The position numbers and the translations under genes are program-made. DNA of 64,000 bases from Megamerina dolium. Taxonomy: Eukaryota; Arthropoda; Insecta; Diptera; Megamerinidae. Under the pieces are notes generated by a model that made no database searches, had not been told where the DNA came from, and worked only from the letters and a program-made list of their open reading frames with translations. Position 1 is the first letter of the stretch; each line of letters begins with the position of its first letter. Positions 1-11,650 of the stretch are shown here, in pieces. The stretch is from assembly GCA_963854835.1 (NCBI GenBank), contig OY978526.1, positions 32,762,501 to 32,826,500 on the forward strand, read 5' to 3'.

Positions 1-1619
1 TGATGGAAATGACACCGAAGATAATATGGATGTGGATACTGCGTAAGTTAAACACATAAGGAATCCTGTGGTAAAGTTGAATTGCCATTTAAGCTTTAAA
101 GCAATTGTTTTACTCCAATTTTGTTATTTCTTCGAGTATGATATTCTCAATTTCTTTATTGATGCAACTGTTTCTAAGTGTAGTTAAATTCATGTACCTA
201 CTTATATGAAGTTGTAAACTGGAAAATGGAGCTTAATAATTGCTTGAATATGTTGTTGGTGTTAAGTATATTATTTTGTTTGAATATATTCAGTACTCAA
301 TGTAAATTTTCTCATTTCAGCTCTGAATTATCGAACCCATTGCCATCGTCTTCTACTACTGGTAAACAAACAGGCAAATATTCTTCTGCTCAGGCGAAAA
401 ATCCAAGTTTTTCTAATGCTTCCGAAATCAAAGTCAGTAAGAACCTCAAAGTATTTGTGACTGCATCAAACAAACCGGAGATATTCAATCAAAATCAAAA
501 TGAATTAAAATGCATTCACCTATGTTTACACGTACTGCAAACGAACGAACATTTTGACGTTTTTCCAACTTTTTACAAATGTGTCTGCACTACTACTGTA
601 AATAGAAAAGACTGCTCCACTACTAAATTCCTTCGGACGGGCCTTTTTGCTTTCTGTTTTTATAATTTGACTTGAGAATCTCTGTTGTTTATAGGACTGT
701 TGTTTATGTAGGCTTTAGGCAAATATTGACTCTGCACTCTACATGTTGAGCAAATTTCAATTGATGGGAGTGGTTTTTTACAGGATTTACCTGGCAGCAG
801 TCGCAGTGTAAATTTGCGCGAGCGCCTTAAGCGGAAGATGCAAATCTTGCTGAATAAGCAATGTAAGTACATCATACGCATGTGTATGTGAATTTCATTG
901 GTTAACACTTTTGTCTATTTTGCAGATAAGGCCGATAAACGGGCTGAAATAGAAAAAACGGAAAGAGAAAAACAATTACAGCAAGAACGTGAAGATGAAA
1001 TGCGTGAACTGGCCTTAAAGTTGAGACGAAGGTAAGTTTCCATTCGCGCACATTCAGATTAAACATATGGTAATAGTTGTTCAAATTTAGACAACGTGAG
1101 TTGCGTCACAAGTACGGTACACCATCAAGCGGTAAAGAGACGTGTAGTGAAACTTCCGAACCAACAAGATCGCATAAATCTAAGCATAGCAAATCTCGTA
1201 GCTGCGATAGGTCTATTTCGGATAGAAAACCTCATAGATCTGTTCGGAGCCGAAAGGACGAAGAATGTACTAGGCGACGCTCACGTTCACACTCGAGGAG
1301 CAACGTATCAAGACGAAGTCGGCGAAGTCGATCGCGCTCAGACCGTCACAAAAAGTCTCGTAGTCGCGGTCGATCATCTCAACGTACCTCGGAACGTTCA
1401 AGGGGTAATTATCACCGACGCTCAAGGTCGCGTCAAAGACATCGAGATAGAGATCGCGCTAGGGATAGAGATAGGGATAGAGATAGACCTATAGAAAGAG
1501 AAAGATACAATCGAAGTTATGACGAAAGAGGTTCATCATCTGTTGCTGCAACCAATAGTAGTCGAAATAAAATTGTTATTTCTGCACCACCTAAACTTAA
1601 AAAGTTGGTTGATTATTAG
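1..1619 (+). CDS. CLASRP/SWAP-type SR-rich splicing factor, C-terminal exons (5' partial)
   Basis: This is the 3' end of a spliced gene whose start lies left of the window. Visible exons are 1-42, about 321-450, 784-862, 926-1031 and 1091-1619 (stop 1617-1619), with GTAAGT donors at 43, 863 and 1032. The donor of the second exon is uncertain: 433 or 451 would both keep phase 0. Exons 3-5 read LRERLKRKMQILLNKQ, YKADKRAEIEK and EDEMRELALKLRRR. This matches the conserved stretch near the C-terminus of human CLASRP (LKLRMQKALNRQFKADKKAA, recalled from memory). A dense RS/RD/RE tail of roughly 150 residues follows, ending in KLKKLVDY. CLASRP-type proteins are nuclear and bind CLK kinases to modulate alternative splicing. 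Family assignment is good. Exact orthology (CLASRP versus the related SFSWAP/suppressor-of-white-apricot group) is not settled by the tail alone. Confidence 0.75.
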
Positions 1620-1768
1620 TGAGAACTGCTTGTTATTAACATATTTGTTAACATCTTTGTAAACATAATGCATTTTTATTGACTTTTTTTCAATATTTAT
1701 TATGAGATGTTTTGATTGAATGGACTAGAGGTTTGTTTTAATTATGCATTAATAATCAAATACGTTTT

Positions 1769-1774
1769 AATAAA
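1769..1774 (+). terminator. Poly(A) signal of the SR-rich splicing factor gene
   Basis: AATAAA lies 150 bases after the stop codon at 1617-1619, in AT-rich 3' UTR, and is followed by T-rich sequence. It is the only canonical signal before the repeat that begins near 1970. Confidence 0.6.
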
Positions 1775-1969
1775 GGGTTTTTCAAAAACTATGTCCGAAT
1801 GTTTCTTACTTATGGTTACTCGCAATGGCAGTCAGGATTTTCGGAAATGCGGATTTGGTGAAAAAAAAACATATACAAGAAATTAATATTTTTAACACGG
1901 AACATTTTAAATTTTATATCAAAATTGCATATATACTACAATATAACAAAATAAAAATTATATTTATAC

Positions 1970-3165
1970 CCTGCCTAATGTAATTGCAAGGTATATTCGG
2001 TCAGATGTTTGTAAGCACTTGAAGGAATCTCCTGAGATATAGAAAAATATAAATATTCATGATCAGCGCTTAAATTTTCGATTTAACGATGTCCATCCGT
2101 CCGTCTGTCTGTCACCTGGCTGGTTCGCACGATAACTTGAGTAAATATTGAGCTATTTTGACGAAATTTGGCATAAGTAACCTATAATCCAAGGGTACGG
2201 AGGGAATTGACATTGGGCATGATTAGTCAATAGCCACGCCCACACCAAGCATTCAAAGCGACTAACTTCAGAATTTTCCAAATCTTTAACTTGCTATAAA
2301 TCACTTAATATACCATCTGGGACAACAATGTTTGGCATATGGAGTTACATTATACTGCTACATAACCTTGGCAGAAATGGGCGAGCCAAGCCTAGTTTTT
2401 ATAGTAGCTCCCATACAAAGTGTCAGTACTTCTTTTAAATTGAAACTGCTGTAACTTTTACAATCTTCTATCTACAATAACCATAATTGATACTTAGATA
2501 AATATGGTAGTCGAAAATAATCTGGCAAAAAATCAGTGTGCCCCGCCCACTTCTTATTGGGGCTGCCATACAAAGTTGACCAAATTAAAAAAAAAAAGTT
2601 AACCGCGATAACTTACAAACTATTCAGCGTAGAACCACCAGATTTAAGGTGTGGATTAATATTGTAAGAGCCACTTGACTCACAAGAAATGGACCAGCCA
2701 CGCCCATTGTTTATAGTAACCCCCATACAAAATGACTGAATTTGTTTTAAATTGAAACAGCTGTAACTTCTGCAATCTTCTGTCTAGAACGGTCATAATT
2801 AATATGGTAGTCGGAAATAATCTGGCAAAAAATCAAAATGCCACGCCCATTTCTTAATGGGGCTACCATACAAAGTTGCGAAAATTAAAAAACTTTAAAC
2901 CGCTATAATTTACGAACTATTCAGAATAGGACAACAAAATTTATGTTGTGAATTAATATTGCAAAATTAATTAGATTTACAAGAAATAGGTAAGCCACGC
3001 CCACTCTTTATATAGCCCCCATACTAAGCCTCGGAATTATCATAAAAATCTCATTTAATCTATCCCTTTTAAAATCCCCATAACTCACAAAGTACTTCGC
3101 CAAAGTCAACCTTATTTCGGGTGTAGATTAGTATTATAAGAGCAGATGTAGAAAGAATAAGGTTG
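1970..3165. repeat. Diverged interspersed repeat with internal sub-repeats
   Basis: The segment opens with a TATACCCTGC motif and a CCGTCCGTCTGTCTGTC run, a signature common in dipteran intergenic repeats. Inside, units containing 'CACGCCC(A)', 'CCATACAAAGT' and 'CTGGCAAAAAATCA' recur at about 2220-2240, 2390-2420, 2520-2580, 2690-2720, 2820-2880 and 2990-3030. The pattern is roughly 300-bp imperfect units. No reading frame is supported. A related stretch sits inside the TIR element at 28513-29469. The transposon class is unknown. Confidence 0.6.
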
Positions 3166-5255
3166 TTCAAGGGACTAACTCTCGCTTTTCCTTTTTTTTT
3201 TTTACAGTAGTCTTCGTTACAGCTTCATTACCTGTAACCGAAATATGTGCGGAGAAAATAAAAACATATTTTCGCCTTGAACTTTTCGATCGAGATTTAA
3301 GCTTTTTAAGGCGTTTTTTAATTCTTCTGGTACAAATTTCTTATTTTCTTAATTTAACCAGGTTAACCTTATATTTTTTTAAACTAATGCATTCTGATAA
3401 AAAATATTAATAATACTACCATCAAATTTTATCATGAATGAAATAACAAGAACGTAAAGCTGAAGCTTCATATCAGGTCTTTCAGGCGTTGCGGATTGAC
3501 TCGCTCAAGCCTGAAAGAAGATATAGTGCAGTTGTGTAGAAGCTGCTCCACAACTTAAGTCCGAAGAGCCTAAACAGGTTGTATGTTGCCAAATTTCGAA
3601 CTTCCTTCGGACTTTTTAGGCGTCGTCTGACGGTTAACTCATGCGAACATTAGTACTGCTGAATATAATTATGGCAATGGTTTAGTCGAAATTATTTCTC
3701 CTGGGATGGAACAGAATCACGATACTTTCCCTTGAAAAGCCTATTTATTTTCGATACAATTTTCCCTAAAAGTATCAGATGTTGCTCCTAAAAGGCATAA
3801 ATTACACTACGACACAATTTCTTTTTTATATGTGTTAGGGAATTTTCGAAATTAGGTCCAAAATGACCAATGTGGGTGATAGATAGAAAGTTAGAATGTT
3901 TTGAGAAAATAATCCTCTGAAAGTATTAATGTGGGTGTCCTTTAGACTAAACAAGAACTATCAAAAATAGAAGTTTACATATGATTTTTCAAATTCCATG
4001 ATTCTACTACTCTACCGAAAAAGTCAAATTTTTAACCACTGTAAAAAAAAGTGTAACGTTGTAGAGTAGAAAGTGATTTCGGTTTTTATTATTGAATTCA
4101 AATGCTATTGATGGAGACTAGTTTGCTTCACCCTAGGGACAATGACTCTTAGATTGTGGAATGAAGCTATCACACGATACAATAGATGCTTAAAAAAAAG
4201 TACTTAAAATTTTAATTCGTTTTTTACATGTTACCTATAGGTAGTGTATATTTCACGCGAGACTTTAACCCTGATCTCCTCCCAAATGTTGACCTTTATG
4301 GGAGTTTTCGGAAAAAGGCCAAAAATAACCCATACGGTGGTAGTTAGAGGGTTAAAATATTCTAAGAAAATACGAAACCCTTGCCGTGATCTCGTGATTA
4401 AGGTCGATAGCCAAATTTCCTCTGATCTTACTCTCTTGCTCTCAATTTTTAATTTTAAATTGAAAAAAAAAGAGCGACGTCAAGAATGATAGAAAAGAAG
4501 ATTGCGCCCATCAGCGAGGATTTTTCTAGTTGTGACGTCGTAGTAGTTCAATTGCGAGCGAAAATGACAAAATGGCGAGCAAATGGAAAAGAAAAATTTA
4601 AACAATGCGGAATAATGAATGAATATTGCAACTCTTGGAACTACTGTGACATCACAACCTGTAAAATTCACTGAGAACCGATTAGCGGTAAAACATGGGC
4701 GAAACCTTAGTATTTTGTGGTGTGACGTGATTGTTACCGAGACCATCAACATGACAGCCACCATTGGTTGAAAGTGTAATATAATATAAGATAATGACGA
4801 GAGGGTAAAATCGGAAGAACATTGAAAGTGTATATTCCCATTATTGATATAATCCAGTGATCCAACACGGTCGTTAACAAATTAAAATGGCAACAATATT
4901 AAGCATAAAATGGAAATAGATGTATTATAAGTTTGATTTTGCTTGTAAGATATTTGATATTCCACATATAAAACAAGTTTTCCACTTTTTGTATTATAAC
5001 ACAAACTCATTTTTTTTTCTTCATGCCCTTCCATTTCTATTTCGTATATGTGACAGTATGCTTTAAATATGAAAGATAAGTAAAGTGCGACAAGGGCTTT
5101 GATACAAATAGCGCCTAAGGTGCAAATTAACAACCTCGCAACCGGGCCTGGGGAGTCGTATATGCCAACTGTAGGGGAAGTAAATAAAAATTGAAATGTA
5201 TTTTTTCTGACTTGTCAAAACATTTTATTTGTCAAAATTTGTAAATATTTGTGTT
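3166..5255. other. Intergenic DNA between the splicing factor gene and BOLA1
   Basis: AT-rich sequence without a convincing coding region. The short open frames here lack start context and recognisable motifs. A stretch at 3467-3497 is an inverted match to 8750-8782. TGACGT-type sites occur near 4473, 4533 and 4722. No RNA gene was recognised. Confidence 0.5.
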
Positions 5256-5759
5256 ATGAATCCAGCGTTTGTTTTAGGCAGTCGTGAAAGTGGGTTTAAA
5301 TAGATTAAATTCATTATTATTATTACATATTGCATTATACTATTTTCCAGTTGGACGTTTCAAACTGTGGAGAGGAATGTCACAAATGGCAGCGCCAATA
5401 GAGAGTGCAATTCGGAATGGGCTTATCGATGAGTTGGAACCGATCCACATCGAAGTTATCAATGAATCACATATGCACAATGTGCCTAAAGGGAGTGAAA
5501 CTCACTTTAAGGTGTTGGTGGTGTCTAACAAATTTGATGACATGCAGCTGATTAAGGTAGGTAATTGCAATAACATAATATTAAAATCGTGAATGATTTT
5601 TGTTTACAGCGTCATCGTTTAGTAAATGAGATAGTAAAGCAAAAACTTGCAGGGCAATTTGTACATGCTCTTTCGATTGAGGCAAAAACACCAAAGCAAT
5701 GGAACCATGCGTATGTTGTAGAACCAAGTCCGAATTGTCGTGGTGGATTCGGAAAATAG
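5256..5759 (+). CDS. BolA-like mitochondrial protein (BOLA1 type)
   Basis: Three exons are proposed: 5256-5289, 5351-5556 and 5610-5759 (stop 5757-5759), for 129 residues. The lengths 34+206+150 sum to a multiple of three and the phases agree. Exon 2 encodes PIESAIRNGL, INESHMHNVP and GSETHFKVLVVS. Exon 3 starts with RHRLVNEIVKQKL and continues VHALSIEAKTPKQW, ending in CRGGFGK. The order and spacing of INES-H, SETHFKV, the invariant His of RHRLV and LSI-A-TP-QW are those of BOLA1. BolA proteins pair with monothiol glutaredoxins in iron-sulfur cluster handling, and BOLA1 works in mitochondria. The basic, aromatic N-terminus (GRFKLWRGM) would suit import. The exon 1 donor (GTGGGT) is weak, so the ATG at 5377 in exon 2 is an alternative start. 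The core identification is firm. Confidence 0.88.
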
Positions 5760-5809
5760 TTGCATAACAAATACGTTTGTAATATAAACTAAGCCGTTAA
5801 TATATTTAC

Positions 5810-5815
5810 AATAAA
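5810..5815 (+). terminator. Poly(A) signal of the BOLA1 gene
   Basis: AATAAA lies 51 bases after the BOLA1 stop. Normal cleavage 10-30 bases further on would end the transcript at about 5825-5845, at or inside the 3' end of the opposing PPOX transcript. Confidence 0.6.
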
Positions 5816-5847
5816 AGGATACACACGTTTAATGCCGTGTTGTTGCT

Positions 5848-5853
5848 TTTATT
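5848..5853 (-). terminator. Poly(A) signal overlapping the PPOX stop codon
   Basis: On the minus strand the gene ends TTC AAA TAA AAG, so the TAA stop (5851-5849) is part of an AATAAA hexamer (5853-5848). No other canonical hexamer lies close downstream. The PPOX 3' UTR may therefore be only 10-30 bases long. Confidence 0.5.
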
Positions 5854-7285
5854 TGAAGTTTTCTACAGTTGGTAACGCTTCCACTTGTCTGCGTGCAGAA
5901 AGAATCACATCATTTACGCCTACTCCATCGTAAGCTGCTCCACATAATGATATTGGCAATTTGTAGCGTTTTATGTAATTCCGAATGTCGGCGACCCGTT
6001 GTTTGTGGCCCACAGTATATTGTGGAATGCATTTACGCAGTACGTGTACACGTGTCATTTTAGGTTCACAGTTAATTCCAAGAATTCGTGATATCTGCTG
6101 AAGTGCAGTATCAAGCAGTTCCTTCTGACTAGGGTTGACGCCAAAATATTCTTTAAACCATCTACCACCCATCATTACAGTAAGTACCGTGTTTCCATGC
6201 ATCTCAAAGCAGCAACTATCGAATATAACACCTAAAATGGGCAATTTTTCTATTGGAGGTACTAGAAAACCAAATGCGCTTGTTTTTAGCAGATCACTTT
6301 TGTTGTATTGCAAGTTGACTACTGCTACATCCACATACGGTATTGAGAGAAGTTGCGAAGCAAGCGATGGGTGTTGATTCTTTACGCAATTAGCAAGTTT
6401 ATGTGCTGGGAGGGATGATATGATATAATTGGTTTCAATGGCCTGGTCCTTGACATTAATTTTTACAGCATTGCGAGTGAAAAATATTTCGCGACATTCG
6501 GCGGATAATTTAATATTGACATCACGCGTTCGAAGGTACGCTCCTAATGTATGTGGTAACGTTTCTAAACCATTTGCAGTGCGATACATGCTCCATTTTT
6601 CGCGCAAAGCTTTTTTAAATAATGTTGGCGGGGGCTCTGCGAAAATACCGCTAGATTGATTGTTCTTTTTTTCAAGGAATTTATGAAATAACATTCCTTT
6701 TATTACTCCACCCCACCTTTGTTCCTTCTCAAAAATATCTTCCATTAGAAATCGAACACTTATCTCTTTAGCATCGCCGGCACAAATCCCGCAAATCATT
6801 GGACTGATACCATATCTAGCTATTTCATCTCCAAAACGACGTTGTACAAAATCATAAACAGATTCATCATTACTTTTCAGTTGTTTGCGGTCGGTTAATA
6901 GATCATTCCACATGGCACTAAGTAAAGGTTTGGAAAAAGGTGCATGCGTCTTAAATACCCCAAAGAGATTGTTCGGCAGTAGGCACAATTGTCCCTTTGC
7001 ATAAATCATACGATTACGCGAAGCTGAATGAGATGCTGGTATACCGTCAACAGACAACTGTAGTTCCTCAATCATTTGTAATGTGTATGCTCCAGCTAAT
7101 CCTTTCGGACGTATAGTTCGTGGGCCTACTTCGAATATAAATCCCTTGTCATTGTGTCGTTCTGAGCGTATCCAGCCACCAACTCGGTTAGACGACTCAT
7201 ATATAGTCAACGGCTGGCCAAAACGTTGTAGTAGATAATATCCTGCTGACAAGCCGCTTATACCACCCCCTAGTATGGACACCAT
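5849..7285 (-). CDS. Ppox: Protoporphyrinogen oxidase (intronless)
   Basis: A single 478-codon frame matches the usual length of animal PPOX (about 477 residues). The enzyme oxidises protoporphyrinogen IX to protoporphyrin IX, the penultimate step of haem synthesis, at the mitochondrial inner membrane, using FAD and oxygen. The N-terminus starts directly with the FAD-binding fold: ILGGGISGLSAGYYL at residues 4-18, then YESSNRVGGWIRSE at about 29-42. VGPRTIRPKG and a GICAGDAKEISVRF segment follow. The C-terminus has the second FAD motif, LCGAAYDGVGVNDVILSARR. The ATG at 7283-7285 sits where the family starts, with the GxGxxG loop at residue 6. No cleavable presequence is visible, as is typical of PPOX. 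The gene is convergent with BOLA1, with stop codons 90 bases apart. No frame damage is seen. Confidence 0.95.
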   Translation of the reverse strand: MVSILGGGISGLSAGYYLLQRFGQPLTIYESSNRVGGWIRSERHNDKGFIFEVGPRTIRPKGLAGAYTLQMIEELQLSVDGIPASHSASRNRMIYAKGQLCLLPNNLFGVFKTHAPFSKPLLSAMWNDLLTDRKQLKSNDESVYDFVQRRFGDEIARYGISPMICGICAGDAKEISVRFLMEDIFEKEQRWGGVIKGMLFHKFLEKKNNQSSGIFAEPPPTLFKKALREKWSMYRTANGLETLPHTLGAYLRTRDVNIKLSAECREIFFTRNAVKINVKDQAIETNYIISSLPAHKLANCVKNQHPSLASQLLSIPYVDVAVVNLQYNKSDLLKTSAFGFLVPPIEKLPILGVIFDSCCFEMHGNTVLTVMMGGRWFKEYFGVNPSQKELLDTALQQISRILGINCEPKMTRVHVLRKCIPQYTVGHKQRVADIRNYIKRYKLPISLCGAAYDGVGVNDVILSARRQVEALPTVENFK

Positions 7286-7480
7286 AATGTGAATACTTTT
7301 AAAACAAATAAATAAAAAGTAGGATTGTCATTTGTTGACATTCGTCATTAAAGTTCGCACTGGTGTTATATTTATACAGGTACGGCAATATCATGTAATA
7401 CGAATTTAATGTAGCGAAATCGATAAAGCATTCTCTTGGCTTCGGCTTATGTTAGAAATGGATTGTTTTTAGTGTAAAAT
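7286..7480. promoter_or_regulatory. Putative PPOX 5' UTR and promoter
   Basis: This is the sequence immediately upstream of the intronless PPOX start. No clear TATA box at the expected spacing was recognised. It also marks the far left edge of the presumed slowpoke regulatory region, so part of it could be shared. The assignment is positional only. Confidence 0.35.
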
Positions 7481-10400
7481 CGTGTTTGTTGTTTTTCAAT
7501 ATTTCTTCTTCTTTCTGTGTGGTTGTTATTGTTTTGTTTAGTTTTTCGCTTTCATTCGTGAGATTATGCAGAACTATTCCTTCTTATTGCTCCACCTTCA
7601 TTATTAGATCTTTAAAAAATATAAAAATCTTCATTTATAGTCAAAATCGAGGGTATATTCATATAAGGTAGAGCCTATAGGGAGAGTCTTTACGAATGAA
7701 AGAAAAAAGTAAATAAAGCAAAAAAAAAAAAAAAACACATGGGGATAGAAGAAGAAGAACAACAGCAAGAAAAAGGAACAACCGAAGTAGAAAAGAAAAC
7801 AACAACAGACTAGTTTGACACTAGAAGAAGTCAGTATCTGACATTATATGACGCAGCCAAGAGGAATCTGACAATTACTCTATCTCTATTAATAAACTTT
7901 GGTCAAAATCGTAATGTGTCAGAATGATGATGCAAAAGAAATATCAAAATATTCAGCACTATTCCAATTCAATCTTTCGCTTAAATTCCAACTTCTTTGC
8001 TTAAGCTCCAGAAACAATTTATCCTTCACTTGATGGTGTGTAGGTGAAAATACGATTCTGCAGCCCTATTCCAATTGACTTTTTCGTTTATGCAATTATA
8101 ATTGATTTCTCTTTCTTATTTTCGCTTCCTTTATTTCTTATTTTGACGCACAGTTTCATACTTCGGATAAGCTGTCAATTTCTGATAATGTGTTTAGTTA
8201 CACTTGCAACTGAACTTTTCTATTAAAATTTTTTATTTAATCGCTTCAAAGAATTTAAAATAGGAGATATTATTTATTTAAAACACAATTCATGATTCCA
8301 CGCTATTCTGCACTCGTTCTTTTAATTCCTTTATTTAGATTATTTGATTAAAAAGTACAATGTCTTCAAAATATACATTTTTCCACTAGATATTGTGTCT
8401 AACACACACACACACGATATTATTGTTTACAACTCTTACGTACAAACTATTTTTATTTTATGTATATTAATTTTCACAAAATATTAACTTTTTGTTGGTT
8501 TTTTAACCAAATATTTAAAAACGATCCCAAATATGCTTTTTTTAAACTCAAATTTCACTCAAATTTCAAACGCTCAAATATAAAAACCATTTGACATTTC
8601 TCACTGTAAAAAACATCGCAGTGGTGGATAAAACAACTAAATATTATACAAAGAGTTTAGTGAATCTGAATCGCATTGAAAGCGTAAATGTCACGATTTC
8701 GAAGAAATGTCAAGCTCGAAAGCCTGATAAGCTAGAATGACTGCGAAAGCCGCAACACCTGAAAAACCTGATATGGAGCATCAGCGATAGGTTTCTACAC
8801 TATGCATTAATGAGAATGGCCTGTAGGTATAGTCAAAGTTAGAATCATCTTAATCCAACTTCCCTAGAGTATCATCATGTATGGTAACTTGTGTTGCTCC
8901 TATCGCGAAGTATTATGCCTGAATCATTGCCAAAAGTTTAATTTGTGATCAGAATGCATAGATGAAAAATTAGAATAACAATATATTTTTCTTTAATTTA
9001 TCTTCAATTGAGAAGAAGGGACTCATTTGAAACATGGAAGTAGGGCTAAAGTTAGAATTGATTTATTTGACATATTTCGCATACCAAAATCTGTCGAAAA
9101 GCAGATTCTACCCATAATATGATTCTAACTTTGGTTATAACTACGCGCCACTAATTTCCGATATTTTTGTTAACAATCAAAATTGATTCTTAACGGCTTA
9201 TACATGCATACATCAGGAATAAACCATTGAATTTCACACTGCCTTTATTTTTTTTATATATTTCAGTTTTAGTGTGAAATAACCCATCGGATTCAACTCC
9301 AACAAAGCTTTCTTTATCTATTACAATTCACAAGAAATATACTGTGAAAGCTTTGGCAACATTTATAGTTTAATCCGCTTCCGTCAAGAAAGGTTCGTTG
9401 TGTGCGTTGTTGATGGTTATATACATATATGTAAAATGTTTCAGCAAAAATTGAAAATTTTGTAATATGTATACACACACAAAAGGTGGAAAAATATCAA
9501 ATCACTTGGAAAATGTTTAGTTTTTGTGTTGTGTTAATTGAAAAAGCAAAGTATTCTAGAAATACATCGTGAAAATGAGAAGAAATTTAAGGAATAGTTG
9601 ATAATTCATACATATACCACGATTGATTGATTTGTTAAATCAATATTTGTACATGCAGAGCCAGTTCAGTAGCCAGCAAATAGAAAAGTATATAAAAAGA
9701 ATTTATCCCACGGAAACGGAAGCGAAACTTTTTAAAGTCGATATAATACGAAATGTGCGAAAATGGTAAATTATGATTACGATAAGAAAATATATAAAAG
9801 CTAATTTTAATGTGATAGTGCATAGAGTAAAATAATTTTCGTTATGCCGAGGATACATACAAGTGAAAATTGTCCAAGGACCACGTATCTACATATATGT
9901 ATATAAACGGCCGAATGAAGGAAAACATTACTGTAATTAACACAAAAAAAATACGAACACTAAAACGATGTCTGAGACGAACGTTAGTACATATTCGCGT
10001 CGATTTCGTTTACATCGGTGGTTTAGTGGTTGCCCTGCATTCAATATATGTGCCAATCAACAAACACATACGTACATGTGTTTAGATGGGTGTTTGTACT
10101 CCTATTCAATACATAGAATGGGTACCTACCGTATAAAGCTTTTATGTAAAAAGGCAGCATAAAAAGAATGCAGGACACGACCAATATAACAATTTTCATT
10201 ATACATCTAGTGATTGAGCCACGATAGGAGTGGTTTTGAATATTATTTAAACTAATTTTGAATGCACTGTTTAATTTTCAATTAATTTTTTTTAATGGCT
10301 ACTGCGTCCACTTATACACAAATTTCATAAAATAAAATGAAAATCCAATGAATAGCTGAGATTTGGAACATTTGTATACAAGTATTTGAAAGTAGGAAAA

Positions 10401-11446
10401 TAAAACGTTTAATAATATTCAATTATTACTTAAAAAAAAAGCAACAATAAAAAATTAATTCATAAGAGTTTATTTACATTTTCGTATATACACAATTATG
10501 ATTGTGATGGCGTTAATCTAACATTTGTTTGTATTCTACGGTTAACTTCGTCACGTTGCAGATTATGTGTATAAATATATGTACTATACATATGTATGTA
10601 TGTATGTGTTACTCGTGAGAATGTAGGGCAGTATCCCAGTTGGAAATCTCATTAAGATAACTTGCATGTTCCACTGATGCGATAACGTGATAATACCACC
10701 TTCTAAATAGAAAAAACCAAATATTATTATACAATTAAACAAACTGAATAAAAAAAATTAGTTTATACAAAAATTTAAATAATTTTTAAAACTAATTATT
10801 TTTTGTTGTTAGTGGTACATTTGCAAACAAATATAAATAAAATTAAAAAAAAAGGCGGAATCACACCAATAAAATAAAAAATTCTTTAATAAAGTGCAAT
10901 TATTATCATTTTTAAAAACAAATTTTAGGTTATGTTTCATTGTTGACATTGTTTACATTGTTTACAGGATGATGTCATACATGCATACATGCGCAGATAC
11001 GATTTTTGATCTACGGAATGCGGTATTTACGTTTTCTTTTTTTATTTATTTGATATGCTTTTCCGAAAAATATTATTTCGATCACCTTCTAAGCTGGCAT
11101 AACTGGTCGTTGTTTTTTGTATTTTATATAAAAATATGTAAAGCGAATATAGGGTATAATAGAAGACCCGGTTGTAGTGGTACCTTATAATAATAGGTAT
11201 ATATGTGATATTTTGCGGTATTTTTCTCATATTCTGTTCTGTGTATTCACTGATCACAGTTTGTTACCGATTTGTGCCAGGTGCTCTTTTATTGCGAGCA
11301 TTACACAATTTGTTCGCGTTGAAAAAGCATTTGTATATACAATTTACATAATTAAATATTAGAATGGAGGAGAAATGTTTCACGGCTCAAACCTCAGGTC
11401 AATAATTGTTGTGATATACATATATATGCATGTATGTATTCATATA
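7481..11446. other. Distal slowpoke upstream region, no gene recognised
   Basis: AT-rich DNA with a short CA run at 8401-8414, poly-A tracts (7720-7735) and a GTAT-rich patch near 10593-10606. A stretch at 8750-8782 is an inverted match to 3467-3497. No open frame here shows a known domain. In Drosophila slo, several tissue-specific promoters lie upstream of the common coding exons, so untranslated first exons may be hidden here. I cannot place one. Confidence 0.4.
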
Positions 11447-11650
11447 CAGTGAGCGACAAAAGTCTACGTACGGCGACCATTTCTGCTATCTGACATGTCC
11501 AAAAGCATAATGAAAAGAAGTAATGATGCAATTTTGTTTTAAATATGTTTTTATTATAACATAGCAAAAATTATCTTATTTCATTAAAAACTTAACAAGT
11601 TATTAACATAAAACGAAAAAAATTCAATGACAAAAGTCTACGTACGATTT
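11447..11650 (+). repeat. Left terminal inverted repeat of the Tc1-like element
   Basis: This matches the reverse complement of about 12870-13073 almost throughout. It carries two copies of the ACAAAAGTCTACGTACG core, one at the tip and one near 11630-11647. Confidence 0.9.

Noticed and set aside
226..675. 149-codon open frame overlapping the splicing factor exons
   Set aside because: Only the part from 321 to about 450 is exon sequence. The beginning is intron, with the acceptor at 318-320, and the tail is intron beyond the donor.
1096..1494. 132-codon frame overlapping the RS domain
   Set aside because: Out-of-frame shadow of the repetitive RS-coding exon.
10894..11362. Overlapping hydrophobic short frames on both strands
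   Set aside because: AT-rich composition gives Phe/Ile/Tyr-rich frames by chance; there is no start context or family match.
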